From Akkermansia muciniphila (GTDB taxonomy: Bacteria; Verrucomicrobiota; Verrucomicrobiia; Limisphaerales; SXTU01), in NCBI GenBank assembly GCA_945874145.1, contig CAMCFN010000014.1:1-64000 (forward strand): a DNA stretch of 64,000 bases. The letters run 5' to 3'. Shown in pieces: positions 43,258 to 52,104 of this stretch. The position numbers and the translations under genes were made by a program. The notes beneath the pieces are model-generated. The model was not told the DNA's origin. It searched no databases and worked only from the letters and a program-made list of their open reading frames with translations. How positions within the stretch are numbered: the stretch's first letter is position 1; every line of letters begins with the position of its first letter.

Positions 43258-44025
43258 CTACGGCACCAGCCCCTTCAGCAACTTTTTCGCCCGCGCCACC
43301 CACGGCTGCTCCTGACGGCGCTGGTAGTCCGGTGCCACCTTGTCATCCGTCACGACTTCCTCCGCCAGCTCACGGGCCCGTTGGTGCTGGCCCTTTGCCG
43401 CCAGCAGTTCGGCCAATTGCACGCGTGCCCGGGCATGCGAGTGCTGGCTCACCACCTGTTCCCAAGTCGCAATCGCGGCCTCCCCCTGCCCCAGTGCCGT
43501 CTGCGCCTCGGCCAGCGCCATGAGGGACTCCCCGTATTCGTGCTTGGGATTCTCGGCACAAACCGCCGCCAGATAAGTTTGCGCGTCGGCGGCGCGGCCC
43601 TGCCGCAGCAGGCACTGGCCGAAGTGCGCCCGCGTGTCCAGGTCTTGCGAATCCCGCTCCAAGGCCCGCAGGTAGCAGGCTTCCGCTTCCTTGAGTTTGC
43701 CCTGCTCGAAATAAACATCCCCCAGTTCCGTGTGGTGATGTGCCTTGTCCAACAACTGAATCTGCTTCTCCAGCTCGGCAATGCGGCCGCGCGCACCCTG
43801 CCCCGGCAGCACAAATCCGCGCGACGGCAGCGACGGCGCGGCCCGATAAACCATGAAGAAGTAGAGCACCGCATTCAGCAGCGGGAAGAGGATGATGAAC
43901 GCCACCCACATCCACTCCTCGCGCCGGAAGGCGTCCACCAACATCCACAGGCAAAAGGCAATAATCAACCAGCCCACCGGATGCGTGAGGAACGCGGTCA
44001 GCTCAGTGAGAAATAGGGCAAGCAT
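43258..44025 (-). CDS. Membrane-anchored tetratricopeptide repeat protein
   Basis: The 255-aa protein has two N-terminal membrane segments (THPVGWLIIAFCLWMLVDAF and WVAFIILFPLLNAVLYFFMVY). A soluble region follows with about four TPR units (HTELGDVYFEQGKLKEAEACY, THAHFGQ-type repeats, LMALAEAQTALGQGEAAIATW). TPR domains mediate protein-protein contacts. Its partners are unknown. It ends near the palindromic element and starts 36 bp after the phosphatase gene ends, so the two minus-strand genes may be co-transcribed. Confidence 0.85.
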   Translation of the reverse strand: MLALFLTELTAFLTHPVGWLIIAFCLWMLVDAFRREEWMWVAFIILFPLLNAVLYFFMVYRAAPSLPSRGFVLPGQGARGRIAELEKQIQLLDKAHHHTELGDVYFEQGKLKEAEACYLRALERDSQDLDTRAHFGQCLLRQGRAADAQTYLAAVCAENPKHEYGESLMALAEAQTALGQGEAAIATWEQVVSQHSHARARVQLAELLAAKGQHQRARELAEEVVTDDKVAPDYQRRQEQPWVARAKKLLKGLVP

Positions 44026-44061
44026 GGTGCGAGGAGTGGGAGAGCAGAACCACCACCCGCC

Positions 44062-45657
44062 TCACGCCGCCACCCAGTGCTGCTGCTCCCACAGTGCGGC
44101 GGATTTCTCCTTCGCTTCCTTCTCCTTTTCCTTTTGCAGCTCGTTGTCCAGATCAGGACCGACTTTGAGGTCTTCCTTGATGGGCAGAGATGGGTTCTTG
44201 AAATCAATCCCCGCGAGCTGCGTGTAGTGGCGGAACACATCCGTGTTCAGGATGAAGCCGCGGAAGCGCTCCGCCCCCGGCCCGGTGGCGACCAGCGGCA
44301 CGAAGTCCGAACAGTGCGCCGTGCCCGTCCAGCCGATGCCAATGTGATTGGCGATAAGCTGGCCAAGCTGGGCGACGTTGCTGTTCATCAGGGTGAACTG
44401 CGCCTTGCCTTTGCGCACCAGAAAGGGAGCGAAAGCGGCCGCCTTCTCCAGCGACACTTGGTAGTCCGTCGCCTCGCGGATGGTGTCAGCGATGAACTTT
44501 GGGTCTTGCTCGATGGGCGGCGGGATCTGCCCCTTGGCCAGTGGCAGCGAGTCGGGGCCGGGCACGTTCAAGCGCTTGAAGATTTCGCTGAAGGACCGTT
44601 TCACGCGCTGCACGTTGGTGAAGAGCGCGGAGCTGAAGCCGTAGCTGCTGCCAAAGCCACTGAGGCCGGGGTTGCCGGTCGGATGGTCGGTGGTGATGAC
44701 AAGCAGCGTGTCCGGGTTGCGCTTCTGAAAATCAAGGCACACGTCCAACGCCTCGTCGAAGGCAATCTGATCGTAGAGGGCGGCCACCGCGTCGCACATG
44801 TGCGCGCCGTGGTCCACGCGGCCGCCCTCCACTTGCATGATGAAGTGACTTTCGTTCTCCAGCTTTGCCAGCGCCTTGCGGGTCAGCTCGGCGAGGTGCG
44901 GGACAGTCTCGCGATTCTTCGCGTCGTGGTTCCAGTCCACGGTAAATGGCAGGTGACTGTTGGAGAAAATGCCGAGCCATTTGCCATCGTTCTTCGCGGC
45001 GGCGAACTCCTTCGCGGTTTTGAAGACCTGATAGCCAGCAGCTTGATAGTCCGGCAGCAAGGCGCGCTTGTCCTTGCGCCGGGCGGCATCGAAATACTTC
45101 TGGCCACCGCCAAGGAGCACTTCGACGCCGCGTTCCATGTATTGCACGGCGATGCCCTCGGCCGCCTCGCGCTTAAGCCCGCTGGCCGCGAAACCGGCCG
45201 GCGTGGCGTGCGTGATTTCCGTGGTGGTGACGAGCGCACGCTTCCAGCCCTGCTGGCCGAAGAGCGTGTAAAGCGGCGTCAGAACCGTGCCGTCAGGCAA
45301 GATGTTAACCGTGCCGTTGACGATGCGCGAACCGCTGCCCCACGCGCAGGACGACGCGGAAGAGTCGGTCACAATGGAGTTCAACGAACGCACGTCCATG
45401 AGCGAACCCACGGTGCCGGGCTGATTGTAGAGGTTCATCCACGACAGCCCGCGCCCGCGCACCGCGCGCGAAAGGTGGTCCGCCATCGAGAGGGTGGCCA
45501 TCGCCATTCCGTCGGCGACCAGGTGGATGATGTGACGGGGCTTTTGGCCGGGCTTGGCGTTGCCCGGTTCAGCGGCGTCAACAACGGCGGGCGCAGCGGC
45601 GGTTGCGGCGGCCAGCAAGCCGGAGCGCGTAAAGAAACGGCGGCGGTTCAAAGACAT
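44062..45657 (-). CDS. Alkaline phosphatase family protein, Tat-exported
   Basis: The 531-aa protein starts with a twin-arginine signal (NRRRFFTRSGLLAAATAAAPA), so it is exported folded. The catalytic core has HLVADGMAMATLS (metal-binding Asp) and VTDSSASSCAWG, whose nucleophile is Ser99. Further metal ligands lie in GGRVDHGAHMCD and ITTDHPTGNPG, and in the C-terminal GWTGTAHCSDFVPL. Layout matches classical PhoA-type alkaline phosphatases, with variation in the nucleophile box (SSASS instead of SAAA). It would hydrolyse phosphate monoesters in the periplasm. Confidence 0.92.
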   Translation of the reverse strand: MSLNRRRFFTRSGLLAAATAAAPAVVDAAEPGNAKPGQKPRHIIHLVADGMAMATLSMADHLSRAVRGRGLSWMNLYNQPGTVGSLMDVRSLNSIVTDSSASSCAWGSGSRIVNGTVNILPDGTVLTPLYTLFGQQGWKRALVTTTEITHATPAGFAASGLKREAAEGIAVQYMERGVEVLLGGGQKYFDAARRKDKRALLPDYQAAGYQVFKTAKEFAAAKNDGKWLGIFSNSHLPFTVDWNHDAKNRETVPHLAELTRKALAKLENESHFIMQVEGGRVDHGAHMCDAVAALYDQIAFDEALDVCLDFQKRNPDTLLVITTDHPTGNPGLSGFGSSYGFSSALFTNVQRVKRSFSEIFKRLNVPGPDSLPLAKGQIPPPIEQDPKFIADTIREATDYQVSLEKAAAFAPFLVRKGKAQFTLMNSNVAQLGQLIANHIGIGWTGTAHCSDFVPLVATGPGAERFRGFILNTDVFRHYTQLAGIDFKNPSLPIKEDLKVGPDLDNELQKEKEKEAKEKSAALWEQQHWVAA

Positions 45658-45709
45658 GGCGGCAACTTAGGCAGGGGCCGCGGGTTTGCCAATGCCGAAG
45701 CCGCGTGAC

Positions 45710-45776
45710 GCGGACACTCCTGTCCGCCGTGCATAGATTGGGGTCAACGCATCGTCATGGGGGACAAGCGTGTCCC
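45710..45776. repeat. Two-hairpin intergenic repeat, copy 2
   Basis: The perfect hairpins GCGGACA-CTCC-TGTCCGC (45710-45727) and GGGGACA-AGCG-TGTCCCC (45759-45776) repeat the architecture at 19938-20001 with nearly identical spacing (49 versus 48 bp between starts). Here the element lies between divergently oriented genes (alkaline phosphatase and the methyltransferase), so it cannot simply be a terminator. Confidence 0.75.
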
Positions 45777-45828
45777 CTGCACAGAGTTTTCCCTTTGCCC
45801 CACGCCCCGGCTCCCGCAGCATTCTTCC

Positions 45829-46860
45829 ATGCTCGACTTGACCCGCGATCCATCGGCCGACCCGCTGCGCATCTATCGCTACCGCGACGGTATTTACGCC
45901 GTGGACCTGCTCAACGCCGCCGTCGTCCACCTCGACTTCTTCACTTGGCTCGCCGCACACCCATCGGACGCCCCGACGATTTGCCGTGAGTTGCAACTCG
46001 CAGCCCGGCCAGTGGACGTGATGCTGACGTTGTTCAAGGCCAACGGCTTTGTCCGCGAGGAGAAGGGCGTTCACCACGTCACCGAGGTCGCTCGCGAGCA
46101 CCTCGTGCAAGGTTCGCCGTGGTTTCTCGGCCCCTACTTCGGCTCGCTCAAGGACCGGCCCGTGACCCTCGACATGCTGAAAGTTCTCCGCACCGACAAG
46201 CCCGCCAACTGGGGCAGCTCGAAGACCGAGAAGGAATGGTCCAAGGCCATGGAAGAGCCGGACTTCGCGCAGCGCTTCACCGCAGCCATGGACTGCCGGG
46301 GCATCTACCTCGGCCGCGCGGTGGCCAAGGCGCTAGACTTGGGCGGCCGTAGTCGGCTGCTGGACATCGCCGGCGGCTCCGGCATCTATGCCTGCGCGAT
46401 CACGGCAGCGCATCCGCACCTGCGGGCGACGGTGTTCGAGAAATCTCCGGTGGATCAGGTCGCGGCACAGCTCATTGCCGAACGCGGCCAAGCCGGCCAG
46501 GTTTCGGTGCAGGCAGGCGACATGTTTCACGCCGACCTGCCGACGGGCTTCGATGTCCATCTGTTTTCCAACGTGCTGCACGACTGGGACACGCCCGTGG
46601 TAAAGCGGTTGTTGGAAAAGTCCTTTGCCGCCCTACCGCCCGGCGGATTGCTCGTCATCCACGACATGCACCTCAACGCGGACAAGACGGGCCCGCTCCC
46701 CGTGGCTGAATACTCCGTCATCCTCATGCACTCGACGGAGGGGAAATGCTACTCGCTGGGTGAACTGGCGGAGCTATTCGCGCAAATCGGCTTCCGTGAC
46801 CTGAAGCACACACCCACCGCAGCGGATCGCAGCATCGTGACCGCCGTGAAGCCGGGCTGA
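45829..46860 (+). CDS. O-methyltransferase family 2 (acetylserotonin/hydroxyneurosporene type)
   Basis: The 343-aa protein has an N-terminal winged-helix dimerisation region (DGIYAVDLLNAAVVHLDFFTW, FKANGFVREEKGVHHVT). The S-adenosylmethionine-binding domain follows: LLDIAGGSGIYACAITAAHP (motif I), FEKSPVDQVAAQLIAERG, DMFHADLPTGFDVHLFSNVLHDWD (catalytic His). The HDWD motif is typical of the acetylserotonin/caffeate O-methyltransferase group. It presumably methylates a small hydroxylated compound, but the substrate cannot be told. The ATG at 45829 is chosen over 45757. Confidence 0.88.
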   Translation: MLDLTRDPSADPLRIYRYRDGIYAVDLLNAAVVHLDFFTWLAAHPSDAPTICRELQLAARPVDVMLTLFKANGFVREEKGVHHVTEVAREHLVQGSPWFLGPYFGSLKDRPVTLDMLKVLRTDKPANWGSSKTEKEWSKAMEEPDFAQRFTAAMDCRGIYLGRAVAKALDLGGRSRLLDIAGGSGIYACAITAAHPHLRATVFEKSPVDQVAAQLIAERGQAGQVSVQAGDMFHADLPTGFDVHLFSNVLHDWDTPVVKRLLEKSFAALPPGGLLVIHDMHLNADKTGPLPVAEYSVILMHSTEGKCYSLGELAELFAQIGFRDLKHTPTAADRSIVTAVKPG

Positions 46861-46867
46861 CCGGCGT

Positions 46868-47851
46868 TCACTTCACCGGTGCCTTGAGCGTTGCGATGAG
46901 GAAGTCGTGGATTTGCGGATGCTTCACCTCAGGCGCACCGGGATAGACCAACTCGCACTTCACCCCCAAGCTTCGGCACTTCTCCTGAAGCTTCACTCCG
47001 TAGTTCGCCGTGTGTGTTGGGTCCCGCTGCTCCTGCCCCAGCGCGGGCGCGGCGGAATAGTGCAGATACACCGGAGGATCATCGGTCGTCACATGCTCGA
47101 TGGGCGAGTATTGCTTGATCCACGGCAGCATCTCCTCGCGTTTGCCCAGAAACTCGGCGAAACGCGTGTCGCGGGTCTTGAGATCGTTCGGGTCCATGAA
47201 GCCAAACGCATGGCCGCCGTAGCGACTGTTGGGCGTCCACTCCTTCAACTGCAACGGGTCGAGCGAAGTTTGCGCCCCGCTCACCGCCGCGCACCACAGT
47301 CGGGTGGATTCACGGGCCACGGGGTCGCTGCTTTTCGGGTCGGCCATGTCGGCGTGAAAGGCGAGATACAAGCTGGAGCACGCTCCCGCTGACCCGCCGC
47401 TGGCCCCGATGCGTTGTTTGTCCAGATTCCACTCCACCGCCTTGCTGCGCACGAACTGCAGCGCGCGCGCCGCGTCCTGCAACGGCCACTGCACCGGCGG
47501 CTTCACGCCCGCGAGGTGGGCCTGCCAAGAGTAACGATAGTTGATCGAGATCACGGAAATGCCCGCCTTCAGGCAGGCCGCCAGACTGCCGGGGTTCTTC
47601 TTGTCCCCGGTCACCCAACCGCCACCGTGGATGAAGAACAGCACCGGCGTGGGCTTGTCCGACTCGGCCTTGTAGAAATCCAACACCTGCCGCTCATGCG
47701 GGCCGTAAGCAACGTTCGTCTGCGAGGGCGGGCGCGCCGGCTCGACGGGCTTGGGCTTGGCGTCCGGTTTCGTGGGCGCATCAGCAGCGAAGGCGGCGGC
47801 GGGAAAAACCGCCAGCCCAAGAACGGTGGCGAAGAGTGCGGTGCGGAGCAT
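46868..47851 (-). CDS. Secreted alpha/beta hydrolase (esterase/carboxylesterase-like)
   Basis: The 327-aa protein has a signal peptide (LFATVLGLAVFPAAAFAAD) and an alpha/beta hydrolase fold. The oxyanion-hole motif is HGGGW (His75) in VLFFIHGGGWVTG, and the nucleophile is Ser154 in IGASGGSAGACSS; a late His occurs in the C-terminal part. It resembles the BD-FAE/carboxylesterase branch common in polysaccharide-degrading bacteria. The ATG at 47851 is preferred to the upstream TTG at 47869. It converges on the methyltransferase gene (7 bp between stops). Confidence 0.87.
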   Translation of the reverse strand: MLRTALFATVLGLAVFPAAAFAADAPTKPDAKPKPVEPARPPSQTNVAYGPHERQVLDFYKAESDKPTPVLFFIHGGGWVTGDKKNPGSLAACLKAGISVISINYRYSWQAHLAGVKPPVQWPLQDAARALQFVRSKAVEWNLDKQRIGASGGSAGACSSLYLAFHADMADPKSSDPVARESTRLWCAAVSGAQTSLDPLQLKEWTPNSRYGGHAFGFMDPNDLKTRDTRFAEFLGKREEMLPWIKQYSPIEHVTTDDPPVYLHYSAAPALGQEQRDPTHTANYGVKLQEKCRSLGVKCELVYPGAPEVKHPQIHDFLIATLKAPVK

Positions 47852-47955
47852 GAACGGAGCATGACGCAAGCGGCAGCCCGATTCAACCGAACAAGTGGCG
47901 CGACCAGTCGAAGGCTACCTTGGCCATGGCCACCGCGACTTCACGCTGCTCCGCT

Positions 47956-49083
47956 CTACTTTCCAAAGGCGATGACGTTCTTGATGCCAGCGGCCTTGCC
48001 GGTGAGCAGCTCGCGAAAATTTTCCACCGGATGGCGGGCGGAGATGACCTTCTCCAGCGCGTGTGGCCACCGATTGTTGAACTCGCCCAAGTCGCGGATG
48101 GCGGCTTGGAACGCGGCCTTGTCCGCGTTCACGGTGCCGACGATGACCTGGTTTTTCAGCACCAGATTGCGCATGAGCTGGTTGCCCTCGACCTGGATGT
48201 GGCCCTCGGGTGCGGGAATGCCGGTGAAGACAAACACGCCGTTCAGTCCCAGGTGCATCATCACCTCGAACGACGTCTTTGACACGCCAACCGCCTCATA
48301 AACGAGGTCGATGTTTCCGACGCGCTCGGCGAGCTGCGCGGGCGTGCATTCCGCAATGGAGATGTATTTCGCGCCGAAGGACTCGACGAGTGCGGCCTTG
48401 TCATTCGGCTTCGGCGAGCGCGAATAGACGTAGGTGTCGAAGCCGTTGAGCACGCAGGTCATCGCGCCGAGGATGCCGATGGGGCCAGCCCCGAGGACAA
48501 CGGCGCGCAGGCCCTTGCCTTTGGGTTGACCGGGCTCTTCACACGCCCACGGGAGGCGGGATTGAATCTTCCAGACCTGCGCCAAGCCTTTCTCCGCGAT
48601 GGTGAGCGGCTCGGCCAGCACGGCGAAGTCGCGCAGCTCCTTCGGCACGAGCACGAAGTTTTTTTCGTCGTCCACGAAGAACTCCGTCATGTAGCCGTGG
48701 TGTTGGTTGATGCCGCGTTCGTTGAACTTCCAGGTGGCGCAGAAATCTTGGCGGTCCACCCGGCAGGGACGGCATTCCGGGTCCGGGCACGGACGGCGCA
48801 CGGAGGGCACGACGAGATCCCCGACCTTGATGTGTTTCACCCCGGTGCCGACTTCGACGACTTCCCCGAGGGCTTCATGACCGAGCACGAGGTAATCGGA
48901 GCCGACTGGCGGCGCACCATAGACGAACGTGCAAATCTCGCGGTCGGTGCCGCAGATACCCACATCCAGCGTGCGGACCTTGATGTGTGCGGGTTGGGAA
49001 AGCTCGGGGTGATCGTGTTCGAGCTGGGCGACCTGTCGTTGAGCCGGCACCACGCCCACCGCGCGCATCTTGGATTTCTTCAT
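47956..49083 (-). CDS. Zinc-dependent glucose 1-dehydrogenase-like enzyme (MDR family)
   Basis: The 375-aa medium-chain dehydrogenase has catalytic zinc ligands Cys44 in VGICGTDREI and His69/Glu70 in VLGHEALGEVVEVG. A structural zinc-like cluster (RRPCPDPECRPCRVDRQDFC) and a Rossmann segment AVVLGAGPIGILGAM are also present. The combination, with a C-terminal ADKAAFQAAIRDLGEF, is characteristic of archaeal/bacterial glucose 1-dehydrogenases, which oxidise aldoses to lactones. Other sugars are possible. The ATG at 49083 is fixed by KMRAVGVV. It is divergent from the esterase-like gene at 49218. Confidence 0.85.
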   Translation of the reverse strand: MKKSKMRAVGVVPAQRQVAQLEHDHPELSQPAHIKVRTLDVGICGTDREICTFVYGAPPVGSDYLVLGHEALGEVVEVGTGVKHIKVGDLVVPSVRRPCPDPECRPCRVDRQDFCATWKFNERGINQHHGYMTEFFVDDEKNFVLVPKELRDFAVLAEPLTIAEKGLAQVWKIQSRLPWACEEPGQPKGKGLRAVVLGAGPIGILGAMTCVLNGFDTYVYSRSPKPNDKAALVESFGAKYISIAECTPAQLAERVGNIDLVYEAVGVSKTSFEVMMHLGLNGVFVFTGIPAPEGHIQVEGNQLMRNLVLKNQVIVGTVNADKAAFQAAIRDLGEFNNRWPHALEKVISARHPVENFRELLTGKAAGIKNVIAFGK

Positions 49084-49217
49084 GTTCGTTGGTTCAAGCG
49101 CGACGGCATTCAGCGCGCCGCGGTGGCGCATCATATACGAACGACACCAAGGCGACTCAAGCACAAGAGTTGAAGCGCAGCGCGGCATGAAGAAAAGCCC
49201 GGCCCATTCGTCAGCCG

Positions 49218-50852
49218 ATGCGCATGAAACAACACCTCGGTCTGCCCCGCTTCACCCAGCCCTTTGCGATGCTCGCCGCCTTGACCGCCGTGTCCGCCTA
49301 CGCGGACGTGAAGCTGCCGGTCATCTTCAGCGACCGCATGGTCCTCCAGCGTGACCAGAAAGTCCCCGTCTGGGGCTGGGCGGATGAGGGTGAAAAAGTC
49401 ACCGTCGAATTTGCCGGTCAAAAGGCTGAAACCACTGCGAAAGGTGGTAAGTGGGCGGTCGCGCTCACTCCCTTGAAGGCCATTGCCACCGGCGCAAAGT
49501 TCACCGTCAGCGGCAAGAACAAGGTCGAGTTCAGCGACGTGGTCGTCGGCGAAGTGTGGTTCTGCTCCGGCCAGTCAAACATGGAGTGGAGCGTCGCCGC
49601 CTCGAAGAATGCGAAAGAGGAAATTGCCGCCGCGAACAATCCGCGCATCCGCCACTTCAAGGTGCCGCACGTCACGGCCACCGAGCCGCAGACCGAGGTG
49701 AAGACCTCCGGAGGGTGGCAGCTCACCGCGACCAACACCGTGGGCGGCTTCACCGCCGTGGGTTACTTCTTTGCGCGTGAAATCCAGAAGGAGCTGGACG
49801 TGCCCATCGGCCTCATCGGCTGCAACTGGGGCGGCACGCGCATTGAGCCGTGGACTCCGCCCGTCGGCTTCCAGTCCGTGCCCGCGCTCAAGGCGGACTT
49901 CGCCGACAAGCTTGCGAGCTTCCCCGCGCGGTCGCCTCAGATCATTGCCGAAACCCAGCCCGTGCGGGACGCCGCGGGCAAGGCCGTGCTCGACAAAGCC
50001 GGCCGCCCCATGACCAAGCCCGTCCTCGACGACAAGGGCAAACCCAAGCAGCGCGCGGTCCTCGACAAGGATGGCAAGCCCGTGCTGAACGTCAGCAGCA
50101 GCTCCCCCCTCTCCATCTACAATGCGATGGTCCACCCGCTCATCCCCTACGCCATCAAGGGCGCGCTGTGGTATCAGGGTGAATCCAACAACGGTGAAGG
50201 CATGCTCTATTTCGAGAAGAAGAAGGCGCTCATCAACGGCTGGCGCACGCTGTGGAACCAAGGTGAGTTCCCGTTCCTCTTCGTCCAACTCGCGCCCTAC
50301 AACTACGGTGCCCCGCGCGCTGAGGCCTTGCCCGGCATCTGGGAAGCCCAGACCGCTACGCTCTCCATCCCGAACACCGGCATGGCCGTGACCACTGACG
50401 TCAGCACCGTGGGCAACATCCACCCGCCGGACAAACAAACCGTCGGCCACCGCCTCGCGCTCTGGGCCTTGGCGAAGACCTACAACAAGCCCGTCACCAG
50501 CTACGCCAGCCCGCTCTTCGATACGCTCAAGGTCGAGGGCAACAAGGCCACCGTCTCCTTCAAGCACGCCGAGGGCGGCCTCAAATCCCTCAACGGCCAG
50601 CCCCTGACTTGGTTCACCATCGCGGGCGAAGACAAGAAATTCGTCGAGGCGAAGGCTGAGGTGAACGGCACCACCGTCACTGTGAGCGCGGAAGGCGTGG
50701 CCAAGCCCGCCGCCGTGCGCTTCGGTTGGAATCAAATCGCCGAGCCGAACCTGGCCAACGCCGCTGGCCTCCCCGCCTCGCCCTTCCGCACGGACAAGTG
50801 GACGGATGCCGTGATGCCCGGAGCCGCCGCGCCGGTCCCGGCTAAGAAGTGA
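49218..50852 (+). CDS. Sialate O-acetylesterase-like SGNH hydrolase, exported
   Basis: The 544-aa protein has a signal peptide (FAMLAALTAVSAYAD) and an N-terminal beta domain (LPVIFSDRMVLQRDQKVPVWGWA). The SASA/SGNH catalytic domain follows, with nucleophile motif FCSGQSNMEW (Ser120) and the oxyanion motif GALWYQGESNNG. It likely removes O-acetyl groups from sugars. A stretch near 49961-50092 is unusual: repeated GKAVLDKAG, KPVLDDKGKP, AVLDKDGKPVLN units form an extra Asp/Lys-rich insertion between the two catalytic motifs. It is the first of several plus-strand genes ending at 53773. Confidence 0.87.
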   Translation: MRMKQHLGLPRFTQPFAMLAALTAVSAYADVKLPVIFSDRMVLQRDQKVPVWGWADEGEKVTVEFAGQKAETTAKGGKWAVALTPLKAIATGAKFTVSGKNKVEFSDVVVGEVWFCSGQSNMEWSVAASKNAKEEIAAANNPRIRHFKVPHVTATEPQTEVKTSGGWQLTATNTVGGFTAVGYFFAREIQKELDVPIGLIGCNWGGTRIEPWTPPVGFQSVPALKADFADKLASFPARSPQIIAETQPVRDAAGKAVLDKAGRPMTKPVLDDKGKPKQRAVLDKDGKPVLNVSSSSPLSIYNAMVHPLIPYAIKGALWYQGESNNGEGMLYFEKKKALINGWRTLWNQGEFPFLFVQLAPYNYGAPRAEALPGIWEAQTATLSIPNTGMAVTTDVSTVGNIHPPDKQTVGHRLALWALAKTYNKPVTSYASPLFDTLKVEGNKATVSFKHAEGGLKSLNGQPLTWFTIAGEDKKFVEAKAEVNGTTVTVSAEGVAKPAAVRFGWNQIAEPNLANAAGLPASPFRTDKWTDAVMPGAAAPVPAKK

Positions 50853-50862
50853 GCTCCCCGCC

Positions 50863-51159
50863 ATGAACCGCCTCCTGGTTTGCGCCCTCCTGTTCACGCT
50901 TCCGCTTGCGGCCTGCAAGCGGAAGCCCGCCGGGGCGGACGCCTTGCCGGCCGTGCCCGCCGCGCCTCCTAATCCTGAAGCCGACCTGAAGGCGCTGAAC
51001 GAAGCCGTGCGCGCACACGTCATGGGCCAGTTGAAGGATCCGGCCACCTTGGAGGACTTGGTGCAGGCGGGCTTCTTGCAGCGACTACCCACCGCGCCGA
51101 CGGGAAAGAAATACGTCCTCAGTGCTGACAAGAAGTCCGTGCTGCTCGTCAACCAGTAA
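50863..51159 (+). CDS. Small lipoprotein of unknown function
   Basis: This 98-aa protein has a lipoprotein signal peptide with lipobox LAAC (LFTLPLAACKRKP) and no recognisable domain. The mature part is short and charged, ending in a possible beta pair (KKYVLSADKKSVLLVNQ). It begins 10 bp after the sialate O-acetylesterase gene and is likely co-transcribed. Confidence 0.7.
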   Translation: MNRLLVCALLFTLPLAACKRKPAGADALPAVPAAPPNPEADLKALNEAVRAHVMGQLKDPATLEDLVQAGFLQRLPTAPTGKKYVLSADKKSVLLVNQ

Positions 51160-51266
51160 CCCACCGAGACGAGGGGGCCGGGTAAGGCCACTCAAAGCGG
51201 CGTCTGGCCCAAACTTCGGCAACCCGTGATTGCACGCGCCGGAAACTTTCCCTTACGCTGGCCGCC

Positions 51267-52079
51267 ATGATGTTTCCGTTGGGCCGAGGCCTCGGGTGGT
51301 GCGGGCTCCTGCTGCTGTTCGCGGCGGGGTGCATCCCCACGCGGGACGCCAGCCAGGACGAGCAACGCGAACCGCATTTCCTCCACGGGCAGGAGCTACG
51401 CAAGGCCGGGGAGTTCAAGAATGCCGCCGCCGCCTTTGAAAAGGCCCTCGAAGCCAATCCGCGTTCCGCCTTCGCCCACTTTGAACTGGGCCTGCTCTAC
51501 GAACAGCCACTCAACGATCCCGCGACCGCCGTCTACCACTTCGAGCGGTTCCTGAAAATGCGCCCGTCCTCGGACCGCGCCGAGATCGTCCGCCAGCGGG
51601 CGAGCAACTGCAAGATGGAGCTGGCCAAGCTCTTCCTAATCGCTCCCGGCGCCCCCTCGGTGCAGAAAGAATTGGACAAACTTAAGACGGAGGTGGAGCG
51701 GCTGGGGCTGGAGAATCACCAGCTCCGGCGGCAGGTGGAAGTGCTCTCTGCCCAAGCCCCAGCGCGGGGCAGCAACGCGCCAGCTCCCGCGCTCGCCAGC
51801 GTGTCGGCCCCAGCCAAAACCATCCCCCCACCGGTCCCGCGCGGGCCGCTGGCCGCCAATGCCGCCCTGCTTCCGCCGGCCGCCCCGCCCGCTCCAGCGG
51901 AGCCGCCCAAGACCGTGAAAGCTGCCCCCAGCCGCACGCATGTGGTGAAGTCCGGCGACACTCCCGCGACCATCGCCCGGCAGCACAATGTGAAGCTGGA
52001 GGCGCTTCAGGCAGTTAATCCCGGACTTGATCCCAAGCGCCTCAAAATTGGGCAGAGCCTCACCGTCCCCGCCCCATGA
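51267..52079 (+). CDS. Lipoprotein with TPR and C-terminal LysM domain
   Basis: This 270-aa protein has a lipobox (LFAAGCIPT), then a TPR region (HGQELRKAGEFKNAAAAFEKALEANP), a coiled-coil (LDKLKTEVERLGLENHQLRR) and a long Pro/Ala linker. It ends in a LysM domain (HVVKSGDTPATIARQHNVKLEALQAVNPGLD). LysM binds peptidoglycan, so it is probably an envelope-anchored scaffold. An ATG at 51270 is an alternative start. The next gene starts 25 bp downstream. Confidence 0.87.
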   Translation: MMFPLGRGLGWCGLLLLFAAGCIPTRDASQDEQREPHFLHGQELRKAGEFKNAAAAFEKALEANPRSAFAHFELGLLYEQPLNDPATAVYHFERFLKMRPSSDRAEIVRQRASNCKMELAKLFLIAPGAPSVQKELDKLKTEVERLGLENHQLRRQVEVLSAQAPARGSNAPAPALASVSAPAKTIPPPVPRGPLAANAALLPPAAPPAPAEPPKTVKAAPSRTHVVKSGDTPATIARQHNVKLEALQAVNPGLDPKRLKIGQSLTVPAP

Positions 52080-52104
52080 AGCCCGCCGGTCAACCGCGCC
52101 CACC

